39,825 nucleotides of DNA from Mycobacterium sp. PO1 (lineage in GTDB: Bacteria > Actinomycetota > Actinomycetes > Mycobacteriales > Mycobacteriaceae), in NCBI RefSeq assembly GCF_017312405.1, contig NZ_BLTG01000025.1:1-39825 (forward strand), read 5' to 3'. The translations under genes and the position numbers were made by a program. Within the stretch, counting starts at the first letter, position 1. Every line of letters begins with the position of its first letter. A model generated the notes under the pieces. It saw only the letters and a program-made list of their open reading frames with translations. It was not told the DNA's origin and did no database searches. Below are positions 14,730-23,942 of this stretch, piece by piece.

Positions 14730-15941
14730 ATGCGTTTCACCACTGCTTTTCGCGCGATCGCCGCAGCTGCGGCGATCGCGCTGACCGCATCGGCATGTTC
14801 TGCCGACGGCGGCGGAGATGGCGACACCATCCGGATCGGGGCCTCGTTGCCGCTGACCGGTGAGTTCAGCCAGGGCGGTCTGGACACCCAGCGTGGATAC
14901 GAAACCTGGGTGGAGATGACCAACGAGGCCGGCGGTCTGCTCGGTAAGCCGGTGGAGATCATCGTCAAGGACGACGCCACCCAGCAGGAGACCGCGGTCA
15001 GCAACTACAACAACCTGATCGCGCAGGACAAGGTCGACCTGCTGCTGGGTAGTCAGTCGTCACTGCTCAACATCCCCGCCTCGGCAATCGCTGAGAAGAA
15101 CAAGATGCTGTTCGTCTGCCCGTCCTGCGGGTCGCCGGACATGTTCAACCGCGGCTTCTCCTACATCTTCTTCTCTCAGCAGGCCATCGCCACCGATCAG
15201 GCCAAGGTGTTCGCTGAGTGGATCGCCGCACTACCGCCGGAGCAGCGGCCCAAGACCGCCGCCTACCCCGCGCTCGACGATCCGTTCACCGGACCTGTCG
15301 TGGAGGGTGCCGAGAAGATCCTCTCGGCCGCCGGAGTCGAGACCGTCTACAAGGACCAGTACCCCGCGACGACGAAGAACTTCGACTCCGTGGTCAACGC
15401 AATGCGCGACGCCGGAGCTGAAATCGTGGTTCAGGGAGCACAATTCGAAGACGGGGTCAACATGATCCGGTCGATGAACCGGGCGAACTACGAGCCCTCC
15501 ATCCTCTATCAGAGCAGCTCACCCACCTACGGTCAGCAGTACCTCGACGCGGTCGGACCGCAGAACGCCGAGGGTGTGTTCTTCTCGATGAGTTACAGCC
15601 CACTTGCCGACACCCCGGACAACGCCGAGTTCGTCAAGCGCTACCAGGACAAGTTCGACCAGCTGCCCCCCGAGGATGCCGCTGACGGATTCGCGGCCGG
15701 TCAGGTGCTGGCCGCCGCCGTCACCGCTGTCGGTTCCCTGGACGACCAGGCGGCTCTGGCGGACTGGCTGCGCGGCAACAGTGTTGAGACCCTGCTGGGG
15801 AACCTCAGCTGGAATCCCGACGGCAGTCCGCGGGGCGACTTCCTGGTCGGACAGTGGCAGGGCGGGGTATCGGAGGTCGTGTTGCCGACCGATGTGGCCA
15901 CCTCGGACAAGATCATGCGCTGGCACGGCGGAGACATCTGA
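14730..15941 (+). CDS. LivK-type substrate-binding protein of an ABC transporter
   Basis: 403 aa. Exported: charged N-terminus, hydrophobic stretch, then LTASACS, a plausible though not ideal lipobox, so probably a lipoprotein. The mature part opens DTIRIGASLPLTGEFSQGG, the standard start of type I Leu/Ile/Val-family receptors (Peripla_BP_6), continues with LLLGSQSSLLNIPASAIAEKN, and ends RGDFLVGQWQGG. Two Cys occur as VCPSCGSPD near the ligand cleft, which is unusual. Family ligands include branched-chain amino acids, amides, urea and aromatic acids. The ATG at 14730 follows GAGAGG; the frame's earlier ATG-like extension crosses the operator. First gene of a seven-function operon. Confidence 0.92.
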   Translation: MRFTTAFRAIAAAAAIALTASACSADGGGDGDTIRIGASLPLTGEFSQGGLDTQRGYETWVEMTNEAGGLLGKPVEIIVKDDATQQETAVSNYNNLIAQDKVDLLLGSQSSLLNIPASAIAEKNKMLFVCPSCGSPDMFNRGFSYIFFSQQAIATDQAKVFAEWIAALPPEQRPKTAAYPALDDPFTGPVVEGAEKILSAAGVETVYKDQYPATTKNFDSVVNAMRDAGAEIVVQGAQFEDGVNMIRSMNRANYEPSILYQSSSPTYGQQYLDAVGPQNAEGVFFSMSYSPLADTPDNAEFVKRYQDKFDQLPPEDAADGFAAGQVLAAAVTAVGSLDDQAALADWLRGNSVETLLGNLSWNPDGSPRGDFLVGQWQGGVSEVVLPTDVATSDKIMRWHGGDI

Positions 15942-15980
15942 GCCGGTCGGGCGTCCGTCCCCAGTGAGGAGCTGTAAACC

Positions 15981-16862
15981 ATGACTTCCCTTGTCCAAAC
16001 GCTCATCCTCGGCCTGCTGGTCGGAGCGCTCTACGCGCTGATGGCGTCGGGTCTGACCCTGATCTTCGGGGTCATGCGGGTGATCAACCTCGCCCACGGC
16101 GCCTTCGCGGTGCTGGCGGCGTTTCTCACCTTCACCCTGTGGCGCAGCCTGGGCCTGGACCCGCTGCTGTCCATCCCGATCGTGATGGTGGTGATGTTCG
16201 GTCTCGGCTGGCTGGTGTACGTGCTGGTGATCCGGCACGTGCGCGGCGCCCACGTCACGATGACCGTGCTGGCCACGTTCGGAATCGCGTTGATGCTCGA
16301 GGGAATCATGGGATTCGTCTGGGGCAACACCTCCACCACCGTGGTGGTGTCCTACACCGACGCCTCACTGACGCTGGGCTCCATCTACATCCCGCAAGCC
16401 ATGCTCATCGCCGCAGTCATCGCGGTCGCGGTGATGGGCGGGCTGTACCTGCTGCTCAACCACACCTGGGCCGGGCGGGCGATCCGGGCCGCATCGTCCA
16501 ACGAGGGCGGAGCATTACTGGTCGGTGTCAGCGTCGCCACCATCGCCGCACTCACCTTCGCCATCGGGGTCGCCACCCTCGGTGCCGGCGGGGCGATGCT
16601 GTCCACCATCTATCCGTTCCTGCCCGGCACGCACTACCAGTGGATCGCCCGTCTGCTGGCCATCGTTGTGCTCGGCGGGCTCGGCAGCCTGCCCGGCGCG
16701 ATCCTCGGGGCACTCGTGATCGGCGTGGGGGAGATGGCGGCCACCGCCTACATCGGGGCGGCCTGGCCGGTCGCGGTCCCGTTCCTCGTCATCATCGTGG
16801 TGCTGATCACCCGGCCCCAGGGCATCCTCGGCACCCGGCTCAGAGAGGACGCGGTCGCATGA
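15981..16862 (+). CDS. LivH-type ABC transporter permease
   Basis: 293 aa, about eight membrane segments, entirely hydrophobic. It carries the LivH hallmarks GLLVGALYALMASGLTLIFGVMRVINLAHG near the N-terminus and a late block VVLGGLGSLPGAILGALVIG (EAA-like loop for ATPase contact). Inner membrane. Its stop overlaps the next ATG (ATGA), so it is translationally coupled to the fused LivM-LivG gene. Confidence 0.93.
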   Translation: MTSLVQTLILGLLVGALYALMASGLTLIFGVMRVINLAHGAFAVLAAFLTFTLWRSLGLDPLLSIPIVMVVMFGLGWLVYVLVIRHVRGAHVTMTVLATFGIALMLEGIMGFVWGNTSTTVVVSYTDASLTLGSIYIPQAMLIAAVIAVAVMGGLYLLLNHTWAGRAIRAASSNEGGALLVGVSVATIAALTFAIGVATLGAGGAMLSTIYPFLPGTHYQWIARLLAIVVLGGLGSLPGAILGALVIGVGEMAATAYIGAAWPVAVPFLVIIVVLITRPQGILGTRLREDAVA

Positions 16863-18736
16863 GTGATACTGACATGAGAGACAACAGGTCTCGTCTGCTG
16901 GATCCCGGACTGCACAAGTGGGTCAGCCGTGCGGTGCTCGTCGCCGCTGGGCTGGTGGTCGTGTTGTTCCCGCTGTCGCCCAGTCTGTCCGCACAGAACA
17001 TCGTCATCCTGTCGCTGGTGCTGGCCATCGGTGCCAGCGGGCTGAACATCATCACGGGATTCACCGGGTACCTGTCGTTGAGTCAGGGTGCGTTCATCGG
17101 GATCGGCGCCTACGTCGGGGCCATCCTGGCCACCAGGTTCCCCGACGTTCAACCGCTACTGTGGGCGCCGATCGCCGGAGTGGTCGCAGCCGTGGTGGCG
17201 ATGCTGCTGGGGCTGGTCACCTACCGGTCGCGTGGCCCGGCTTTCGTCATCATCACCGTGGCATTCCTGTTCCTCATCCAGTTCGTCGCCATCGAATGGG
17301 TGGGAGTCACCAACGGGACCGCCGGGCTGACCCTGCCGCTGCCGGATTGGCCTGCGGCATGGGGAAACTGGCCATTCCACCTGGCGCTGGTGGTATTGCT
17401 CGGGATGTCGCTGGCGATGACGTGGTGGATTCGGCGCACCAAGTTCGGCATGGGTCTGATCGCGATTCGGGAGGATGAGGGCAAGGCCGGCACCATCGGT
17501 GTCAACGCTCCGGTGTACAAATTGCTCGCCTTCGGGCTCAGCGCGCTTTTCGTCGGCATGGCCGGCTCGGTCTACGGGTATTACCTGTCATTCGTCGACC
17601 CCATCGGCATGTTCTCGATCATCACCAGCGCGCTGATCGTGCTCGCGGTGATTCTCGGCGGTCGGGGCACCCTGTGGGGACCGGTTCTCGGCGCGTTCAT
17701 CATCCAGCCGGTCAACATCTACGCCAACCAGGCCTTCGGCGGTGGCAATGCCCGGTTGGTGCTGTTCGGCGGCCTGCTGGTGCTGCTGGTCATCCTGCTG
17801 CCCCGGGGGATTCTGCCCACGCTGGCGGCGTACATCGAGAAGGCGCGAACGAAGGGGACGGTGGGCCTGTCCGGAGCCCGGCTGGACCCGCTGGACCGAC
17901 CCCTGGTGCGGGCCGAGATCCGCAAGCCGGAGCCCACCGGACGCACCCTCCTCGAAGTGCGCGGACTGCACAAGAGTTTCGGCGGCAACCACGCCGTCAA
18001 CGATTGCAGCTTCACCGTGCCAGAAGGGTCCATCACCGCGCTGATCGGCCCCAACGGTTCGGGAAAGACCACGGTCTTCAACCTGATCTCGGGCACCATG
18101 ACCCCCGACAGAGGTGAAATCCTGTTGGGCGGGCAGCGCATCGACAACATCTCCCCCTGGTCGCGCGCTCACCACGGCTTGGGTCGCACCTTCCAGATCA
18201 CCCGGCTGTTCCGCGAGATGACCGTGCTCGAGAACGTGGTGGCTCCGCTGCGCGACTTCTCGGTCGGACAGTTGGGGCTCGGAGCGGTCAGCGGCTCGGA
18301 GGCCGCCCGGGCTGAGGAGCTGCTCGAATTCGTCGGGATGGCGGCCTACCGCGACGCGCGCGCCGGGGCGCTGTCCTACGGACAGCAGAAGCTCGTCGAG
18401 CTCGCTCAGGTCATGATGCTGGATCCGAAGTTGATCCTGCTCGACGAGCCCGCCGGCGGCATCAACCCGACGCTGATCGAGCGCATGGGTGACCTGATCC
18501 GTGAGCTCAACGCCTCCGGCAAGACGTTCCTGCTCGTCGAGCACAACATGCCCTTCGTGGTGAATCGGTGCGACCCGATCCGGGTGCTCGCCCGCGGCGC
18601 GGTCATCGCGCAGGGCAGCCCCGAGCAGATCCAGAAGGACCCGCTGGTGCTCGACGCCTATCTGGGTGACGACTACCTGCTGGAAGCGCCGTCGAAGGGT
18701 TCGACCGTTCCCGTCGTGGAGAGGAATCCAGCATGA
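16859..18736 (+). CDS. fused LivM permease - LivG ATPase
   Basis: 625 aa in one reading frame. Residues about 20-345 form a LivM permease ([31 protein letters not shown]; late block [14 protein letters not shown]). A linker of about 25 residues ([19 protein letters not shown]) joins it to a LivG ATPase at about 360-610: Walker [10 protein letters not shown] from residue 397, signature LSYGQQ near 505 and Walker [11 protein letters not shown] near 525, ending with the LivG-type tail LGDDYLL. Fusion fixes one ATPase to one permease half while LivH and LivF remain separate. Start ATG 16859 overlaps the livH stop; the open frame extending upstream to 16139 is a shadow of livH. It overlaps livF by ATGA. 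Confidence 0.93.
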   Translation: MSDTDMRDNRSRLLDPGLHKWVSRAVLVAAGLVVVLFPLSPSLSAQNIVILSLVLAIGASGLNIITGFTGYLSLSQGAFIGIGAYVGAILATRFPDVQPLLWAPIAGVVAAVVAMLLGLVTYRSRGPAFVIITVAFLFLIQFVAIEWVGVTNGTAGLTLPLPDWPAAWGNWPFHLALVVLLGMSLAMTWWIRRTKFGMGLIAIREDEGKAGTIGVNAPVYKLLAFGLSALFVGMAGSVYGYYLSFVDPIGMFSIITSALIVLAVILGGRGTLWGPVLGAFIIQPVNIYANQAFGGGNARLVLFGGLLVLLVILLPRGILPTLAAYIEKARTKGTVGLSGARLDPLDRPLVRAEIRKPEPTGRTLLEVRGLHKSFGGNHAVNDCSFTVPEGSITALIGPNGSGKTTVFNLISGTMTPDRGEILLGGQRIDNISPWSRAHHGLGRTFQITRLFREMTVLENVVAPLRDFSVGQLGLGAVSGSEAARAEELLEFVGMAAYRDARAGALSYGQQKLVELAQVMMLDPKLILLDEPAGGINPTLIERMGDLIRELNASGKTFLLVEHNMPFVVNRCDPIRVLARGAVIAQGSPEQIQKDPLVLDAYLGDDYLLEAPSKGSTVPVVERNPA

Positions 18737-19491
18737 TCCGGCTCGAAGGCGTGGTCGCCGGCTACGGCGGCGGGAACGTGCTCCAGGGCGTCGACCTCGA
18801 GGTCGGGGCGGGTGACCTGGGCTGCATCGTCGGACCGAACGGCGCCGGGAAGTCCACCGTGTTGCGCGCCGTCAGCGGCATCCTCAAGCCGAGCGCAGGC
18901 CGAATCCTGCTGGACGGCAGAGACATCACGGGGATGGCGCCCGCTGAGGTGCTGGGATGCGGCGTCACCCAGGTGCCGCAGAGCAACGGATTGTTCCCGA
19001 CGCTGACCGTGAAAGAGAACATCCTGATGGGTGCCTACGTCATCCGCAGGAAACGCGCGCTGGTCAGACAGCGCTACGACCAGGTGCTCGACATGTTCCC
19101 ACTGGTTCGGGACAAGACCGGGGTGCGGTGCGGCAACCTGTCCGGCGGCCAGCGCCGCATGGTGGAGTTCGCCCGCTCGCTGATGCTCGACCCGAAACTG
19201 GTCCTGCTCGACGAACCGTCACTGGGCCTGGATCCCAAGTCGCTCGGCGTGATCGACGAAGCTGTCGCGGTCATGCGCTCAGCCGGTAAAGCCGTGCTGA
19301 TGGTCGAGCAGAACGTCAGACTCGGTCTGCGGATGGCCTCGTCGGGCATCGTGATGGAAAGCGGCCGGGTGCTGCTCACCGGGCCCGCGGCCACCGTCTT
19401 GAACAACCCGGAGATCGCCGATCTCTACTTCGGGGGTGCGGTGCACGCGCCCAGTACCACCGAAACCCCCGCAACCCAGCCCACGGCATAA
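18733..19491 (+). CDS. LivF-type ABC transporter ATPase
   Basis: 252 aa. Walker [10 protein letters not shown] from residue 34, Q-loop [17 protein letters not shown], signature LSGGQRR near 136, and Walker [15 protein letters not shown]. The switch His is replaced by a region reading [12 protein letters not shown], as is normal in LivF. It pairs with the ATPase half of the fused protein to energise uptake. The length is slightly above the usual 235 because of a Thr/Pro/Ala-rich C-terminus. Confidence 0.93.
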   Translation: MIRLEGVVAGYGGGNVLQGVDLEVGAGDLGCIVGPNGAGKSTVLRAVSGILKPSAGRILLDGRDITGMAPAEVLGCGVTQVPQSNGLFPTLTVKENILMGAYVIRRKRALVRQRYDQVLDMFPLVRDKTGVRCGNLSGGQRRMVEFARSLMLDPKLVLLDEPSLGLDPKSLGVIDEAVAVMRSAGKAVLMVEQNVRLGLRMASSGIVMESGRVLLTGPAATVLNNPEIADLYFGGAVHAPSTTETPATQPTA

Positions 19492-19510
19492 CGAGAGAAG
19501 GAAAACGAAC

Positions 19511-20455
19511 ATGTCTGCCTCAACTATCAAGATCGGCTGGATCGGTGCAGGCCGTATGGGCGCCCAGCTCGTCACCCGGCTGCTGGATGCCGGCTACGAC
19601 GTCACCGTCTACAACCGCACCGCGGCCAAAGCGGCCGCGCTGGCCGACAAGGGCGCCAAGGTGGTCACCCAGCCGGTGGACCTGGCCGATCGCGATCTGG
19701 TGTTCGCCATGGTGAGCTCCTCGAAGGACCTCGAGCAGGTGATGCTCGGCGACGGCGGGCTGCTGACCGGCCCCCAGTCACCCCGGGTGATCGCCGATTC
19801 GTCGACCGTCTCGGCCGAGGCCAGCGCACGCATCCGGGAGGCGGCCAACTCCCGCGGCTGCGACTTCCTGGCGACCCCGGTCAGCGGGAACCCGAAAGTC
19901 ATTGCCGCAGGCAAACTCACGGTGGCGGTCTCTGGACCGCGCGAGGTGTTCGAGTCGATCGAGCCCGTGTTGAGCGTGTTCGGCCGTGGGGTGACCTATG
20001 TCGGAGAGGGCGAAGTGGCCCGGCTGGTCAAGATCGCCCACAATCTGATGCTGGGCGTGGTCACCCAATGCCTGGCCGAGATCACCGTACTCGTGGAGAA
20101 GGGCGGCGTGAGTCGCGCGGACTTCCTGGCCTTCCTCAACGACTCGGTCATGGGTTCGGTGTTCACGCAGTACAAGTCCCCGGCTTTTGTGAACCTCGAT
20201 TTCACCCCGACCTTCACCATGGGCCTGTTGCAGAAGGACTTCGACCTCGGCCTGGCAGCCGCCGACGAGCTGAAATCACCGATGCCGATCGCCTCGGCGA
20301 CCCGCCAGATCATCGCGCAGGCCGCCGGCGCCGGGGTCGGTGTGGAGGAGGACTTCGCCACGCTGCTGCTCGAAGTGGCTCGGGGAGCCGGGGTCGAGCT
20401 GAAGTCCGAGGACGTCGCCGTCGACGACGGTCTGAGCCCAGCGGTGCATTCGTGA
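19511..20455 (+). CDS. 3-hydroxyisobutyrate dehydrogenase-like NAD(P)-dependent oxidoreductase
   Basis: 314 aa. The N-terminal Rossmann motif IGWIGAGRMGAQLVTRLLDAGYDVTVYNRT has Arg after the second strand (YNRT), which suggests NADP(H). The substrate motif region reads PVSGNPKVIAAGKLTVAVSG and the catalytic lysine is in VKIAHNLMLG. Beta-hydroxyacid dehydrogenases oxidise a hydroxy acid to a semialdehyde or reduce it back; two aldehyde dehydrogenases in the region could take the next step. The ATG has GAGAGAAGG upstream; the longer frame runs back into livF. Its last bases overlap the M24 gene (GTGA). Confidence 0.88.
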   Translation: MSASTIKIGWIGAGRMGAQLVTRLLDAGYDVTVYNRTAAKAAALADKGAKVVTQPVDLADRDLVFAMVSSSKDLEQVMLGDGGLLTGPQSPRVIADSSTVSAEASARIREAANSRGCDFLATPVSGNPKVIAAGKLTVAVSGPREVFESIEPVLSVFGRGVTYVGEGEVARLVKIAHNLMLGVVTQCLAEITVLVEKGGVSRADFLAFLNDSVMGSVFTQYKSPAFVNLDFTPTFTMGLLQKDFDLGLAAADELKSPMPIASATRQIIAQAAGAGVGVEEDFATLLLEVARGAGVELKSEDVAVDDGLSPAVHS

Positions 20456-21717
20456 CGGCGTTGGTGGCTCCACCGGTGGCGGTGCGTCCCCTCGGCGCGC
20501 CTGGCCACATGGGGGTGGACTACGAGCAGCGGGTGGACTTCGCCCGGCTGCGGGACTACCGGATCGGTCGGGCCAAGGCCGCCCTGGAAGCCAGCGGGTG
20601 CGGCGCGTTCCTGCTGTTCGACTTCTACAACATCCGCTACACCACGCAGACCTGGATCGGTGGTGCGCTGGGCGACAAGATGATCCGGTACTGCCTGCTC
20701 ACCCGCGACGGTGATCCGATCCTGTGGGACTTCGGGTCGGCGGTGCGCCATCACAAGCTGTATTCACCGTGGCTGCCGCAGGAGAACTGGCGGCCCGGGT
20801 TCCTCGGGTTCCGCGGCGCGGTGGCACCGGATGCGGGTTTGATGCGCGATGCGGTCACCGAGATCAAGGGCATCCTGGCCGACGCGGGCCTGGCCGGCGC
20901 CCCGGTGGGGATGGACATCGTGGAGCCGCCGTTCCTGTTCGAGATGCAGCGTCAGGGGTTGACCGTGGTCGACGCCCAGCAGAGCATGCTCGACGCGCGG
21001 GTGATCAAGTCCGCCGACGAGATCATGCTGCTCAATCAGGCCGCGGCCATGGTCGACGGGGTGTACCAGGACATCGTGGACGCGTTGCGGCCCGGCGTGC
21101 GGGAGAACGAGATCGTGGCCCTGGCCAACAAGCGGCTCTACGAGATGGGTTCGGATCAGGTCGAGGCAGTCAACGCGATCTCCGGTGAACGGTGCAACCC
21201 ACACCCGCACAACTTCACCGACCGCATCATCCGTCCGGGTGATCAGGCGTTCTTCGACATCATCCACTCCTACAACGGGTATCGGACCTGCTACTACCGC
21301 ACCTTCGGTGTCGGCAGCGCCACGCAGAGCCAGCGTGATGCCTACAAGCAGGCCAGGGAGTGGATGGACCGGTCGATCGACGCGATTCGGCCCGGCGTGG
21401 GGTCGGATCAGATCGCGCGGCTTCTGCCCAAGGCGGAAGACTTCGGGTTCGACAACGAGATGGCGGCGTTCGGGCTGCAGTTCGCCCACGGCCTGGGTCT
21501 CGGTCTGCACGAGCGGCCGATCATCTCCCGGCTGAACTCGCTGGAGAACCCGCTGGAGATCCAGGCCGGCATGGTGTTCGCGATGGAGACCTACGCCCCG
21601 GCCTCCGACGGCATCTCCGCGGCCCGCATCGAGGAGGAGGTCGTCGTCACCGACGACGGCCCGGTGATCCTCACCAAGTTCCCCGCCCAGGAACTGTTCG
21701 TCGCCAACGAGTACTGA
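20452..21717 (+). CDS. M24-family 'pita-bread' hydrolase with an altered metal site
   Basis: 421 aa from GTG 20452 (Met20 is an alternative). The N-terminal creatinase-like domain includes LRDYRIGRAKAALEASGCGAFLLFDFYNIRYTTQT, and the catalytic domain follows from about residue 185. Of the five metal ligands of the family, Asp269 (FFDII), His346 (FAHGLG), Glu379 (FAMETYAP) and a Glu at 394-396 (ARIEEE) are present, but the second Asp, 11 residues after the first, is Cys280 (YRTCYYRTF). So ordinary Xaa-Pro dipeptidase activity is doubtful. The family also contains creatinase and ectoine hydrolase, which cleave non-peptide C-N bonds, and the DMSP lyase DddP, whose N-terminus looks similar from memory. 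Last gene of the LacI operon; a strong terminator follows. Confidence 0.83.
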   Translation: MTALVAPPVAVRPLGAPGHMGVDYEQRVDFARLRDYRIGRAKAALEASGCGAFLLFDFYNIRYTTQTWIGGALGDKMIRYCLLTRDGDPILWDFGSAVRHHKLYSPWLPQENWRPGFLGFRGAVAPDAGLMRDAVTEIKGILADAGLAGAPVGMDIVEPPFLFEMQRQGLTVVDAQQSMLDARVIKSADEIMLLNQAAAMVDGVYQDIVDALRPGVRENEIVALANKRLYEMGSDQVEAVNAISGERCNPHPHNFTDRIIRPGDQAFFDIIHSYNGYRTCYYRTFGVGSATQSQRDAYKQAREWMDRSIDAIRPGVGSDQIARLLPKAEDFGFDNEMAAFGLQFAHGLGLGLHERPIISRLNSLENPLEIQAGMVFAMETYAPASDGISAARIEEEVVVTDDGPVILTKFPAQELFVANEY

Positions 21718-21734
21718 CCCCGAACCGGTAGGGA

Positions 21735-21773
21735 CAAGCTCCCGGCAGTCCTCTGCGGACGGCCGGGAGCTTG
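21735..21773 (+). terminator. hairpin terminator of the Liv-type operon
   Basis: CAAGCTCCCGGC (21735-21746) pairs perfectly with GCCGGGAGCTTG (21762-21773). Within the loop a further GTCC/GGAC stem stacks on top. It lies 17 nt after the M24 stop and has no T-run. Confidence 0.8.
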
Positions 21774-21953
21774 CCGAGTACTGCAATCGGCAACCACCGC
21801 AACAATTTTGACAACTCGTGCACGGCCACCTCGTTCTGGAAGTCGAGATCCCACACGTCGACACGGCGGTACGCACCCGATCGAACCGGCGCCGAGGGGG
21901 CCCGCGCCCCTGGCGCACCCGGTCGCGTCAGGGGTCGTCGGGTCGGGCGCCGG
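21774..21953. other. spacer between the two accessory modules
   Basis: 180 nt without a convincing gene. It holds CTGCAATCG at 21781-21789, a left half of the LacI operator with no matching right half, possibly a decayed copy or chance. Both neighbouring operons end here, convergently. Confidence 0.4.
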
Positions 21954-22541
21954 TCAGGGTTGCAGTGATTCGGCCACTGCTGGAGCGAGTCCCGCCAGAC
22001 TGTCGGTGCCCAGATCGCCGTGGCGCAGATCGAGGGTCTTGAGGAACTTCTGCTGCCCCATGGTCAGCGCGATGAAATAGCCCAACTCGACCAGTTCGGG
22101 TTCGGTGAAGTGGGTGTGCAGCTCGGCCCAGACCTCGTCGTCGGCGAGGCCGGGATCCCAGGCGATGGCTTCGGCCCACTTGAGCGCCGCCTTCTCCCGT
22201 GCGCCCAGCACGGTCGAGTCACGAAACTCGATGACGTCGTCGAACTCGCGCTCGGTCAGCCCGGCCTCGGTACCCAGGTGGGACCGCTGCCCCGCGCAGT
22301 AGCCGCACTCCAGGCTCTTGGCGATGAACACCCGGGCCAGTTCCTTGACCGAATGCTCCAGAACGCCTTCCCGGAACGTCTGCTGCCAGGCTGCGGCGAA
22401 GGTGCGCAACACCGCCGGTACGTGGGCGCGGATGGCTTGGCTCTCCAGTCTAGGGGTGCCGTAGGTGCGCGACTCCTCGAGGATCGCGGCCAGATCGGGT
22501 TCGGTGACGTTCTCGGGACGGACGTAGCTGATGCGGGGCAT
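21954..22541 (-). CDS. carboxymuconolactone decarboxylase / AhpD-like protein
   Basis: 195 aa. The AhpD-fold active site appears as KELARVFIAKSLECGYCAGQRSH: Glu, Cys-x2-Cys and His in the order of the proton-relay site of AhpD. Members act in peroxide defence or as uncharacterised partners in catabolic clusters; true gamma-carboxymuconolactone decarboxylases lack the Cys pair. The start is the ATG 2 nt after the stop of the dehydrogenase gene, so the two are coupled. Last gene of the GntR-associated minus-strand operon. The exact role is unknown. Confidence 0.85.
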   Translation of the reverse strand: MPRISYVRPENVTEPDLAAILEESRTYGTPRLESQAIRAHVPAVLRTFAAAWQQTFREGVLEHSVKELARVFIAKSLECGYCAGQRSHLGTEAGLTEREFDDVIEFRDSTVLGAREKAALKWAEAIAWDPGLADDEVWAELHTHFTEPELVELGYFIALTMGQQKFLKTLDLRHGDLGTDSLAGLAPAVAESLQP

Positions 22542-22543
22542 GG

Positions 22544-23920
22544 TCAGGCCTTCCAGACGGTCTTGAGGTTGCAGAATTCGCGGATCCCCGCGGCAGCCAG
22601 TTCGCGGCCATAGCCGGAATCCTTGACACCGCCGAAGGGCAGTTCGGGGTAGGAGACCGTCATGCCGTTGAGGAACACCGCACCGGCGTCCAGGTTGGCG
22701 ATGAACCAATCCTGTTCGGCAGCATCGTTGCTCCATACCGACGAGCTGAGTCCGAAGGTGGTCTGGTTGGCGATGCGCACCGCCTCCTCGCGGTCTGCCA
22801 CCTTGTACACCGAGGCCACCGGACCGAAGGTCTCCTCCATGACGATCCGCATGTCGTCGTTCAGCCCAGCCAGCACGGTCGGGGGGTAGTACCACCCTGG
22901 GCGATCCGGCGCGCTGCCGCCGGCGAGCACCTGCGCGCCCTTGGCCACCGCGTCGTCGACCAGCTCGGCGACGTCGGCGCGGCCGGATTCGGTTGCCAAG
23001 GGGCCGACGTCGGTGGCCTCGTCCATCGGATCGCCCAGCGTCAGCGCGTTCATCTTGGCGACGAACTGCTCGACGAACGCGTCGTAGATGTCGGCATGGA
23101 CGATGAACCGCTTTCCGGCGATGCACGATTGGCCGTTGTTGGAGACGCGTGCCTTGACCGCGACCGTGGCGGCGGCGTCCAGATCGGCGCTGGGCATCAC
23201 GATGAACGGGTCGGAGCCGCCGAGTTCGAGTACGGCCTTCTTGATCTCGCGGCCCGCGGTGGCTGCCACGGAGCGACCGGCCGGCTCGGAGCCGGTCAGG
23301 GTGACGGCCTTGACGCGGCTGTCCTCGAGCACCGCGGCGACCTCGCGTGAGCCGATGAGCAGGGTGCGGAACGAACCGGCCGGGAAGCCGCCCTTCTCGA
23401 ACAGTTCGTCGAGATACAGAGCCGACTGCGGTACGTTCGACGCGTGCTTGAGCAGTCCGGTGTTGCCGGCCATCAGGGCCGGCGCGGCGAAGCGGATGAC
23501 CTGCCAGAGCGGGTAGTTCCACGGCATGACCGCCAAGACCACGCCGAGGGGTTGCCATACGGTGCCGGCCGCCGATGCCGAGACCGAGGCCGGATCGGCC
23601 AGATCCTCGGCCGACAGGAAGGATTCGGCGTTGTCAGCATAGAACCGGATGTTCTTGGCGCATTTGAGAACCTCGGCCCGGGACTGGGCGATCGGCTTGC
23701 CCATCTCGAGCGTGATCATCGCTGCGGCACGTTCGACGTCCGCTTCCAGAATGTCGGCGGTGGCGTGCATCCACTCGGCGCGTTGTGTGTAAGTGGTCGT
23801 GCGCAGCGTCTGGGCGGCGTCGAAGGCCTGCGCGATCCGGCGTGCCACCTCGGCACTGTCATGTGCGTCGAAGGTCGCCACGGTCTGCCCAGTGGCCGGA
23901 TTCACGGTTGCGATCGCCAT
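22544..23920 (-). CDS. succinate-semialdehyde dehydrogenase-type aldehyde dehydrogenase (GabD1-like)
   Basis: 458 aa, the short ALDH form without an N-terminal extension. It begins ATVNPATGQTVATF; the cofactor region is LAVMPWNYPLWQVIRFAAPALMAGN, the glutamate motif VLELGGSDPFIVMPSADL, the catalytic Cys in NNGQSCIAGKRF, and the end GYGRELAAAGIREFCNLKTVW. These match, from memory, the mycobacterial GabD1 pattern almost throughout. It would oxidise succinate semialdehyde or a similar semialdehyde to the acid. It lies 22 nt after gntR and 2 nt before the CMD gene. It is not closely related to the LacI-regulated ALDH at 12937. Confidence 0.9.
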   Translation of the reverse strand: MAIATVNPATGQTVATFDAHDSAEVARRIAQAFDAAQTLRTTTYTQRAEWMHATADILEADVERAAAMITLEMGKPIAQSRAEVLKCAKNIRFYADNAESFLSAEDLADPASVSASAAGTVWQPLGVVLAVMPWNYPLWQVIRFAAPALMAGNTGLLKHASNVPQSALYLDELFEKGGFPAGSFRTLLIGSREVAAVLEDSRVKAVTLTGSEPAGRSVAATAGREIKKAVLELGGSDPFIVMPSADLDAAATVAVKARVSNNGQSCIAGKRFIVHADIYDAFVEQFVAKMNALTLGDPMDEATDVGPLATESGRADVAELVDDAVAKGAQVLAGGSAPDRPGWYYPPTVLAGLNDDMRIVMEETFGPVASVYKVADREEAVRIANQTTFGLSSSVWSNDAAEQDWFIANLDAGAVFLNGMTVSYPELPFGGVKDSGYGRELAAAGIREFCNLKTVWKA

Positions 23921-23942
23921 ATCGACTCCTCTTCATCGGTGG

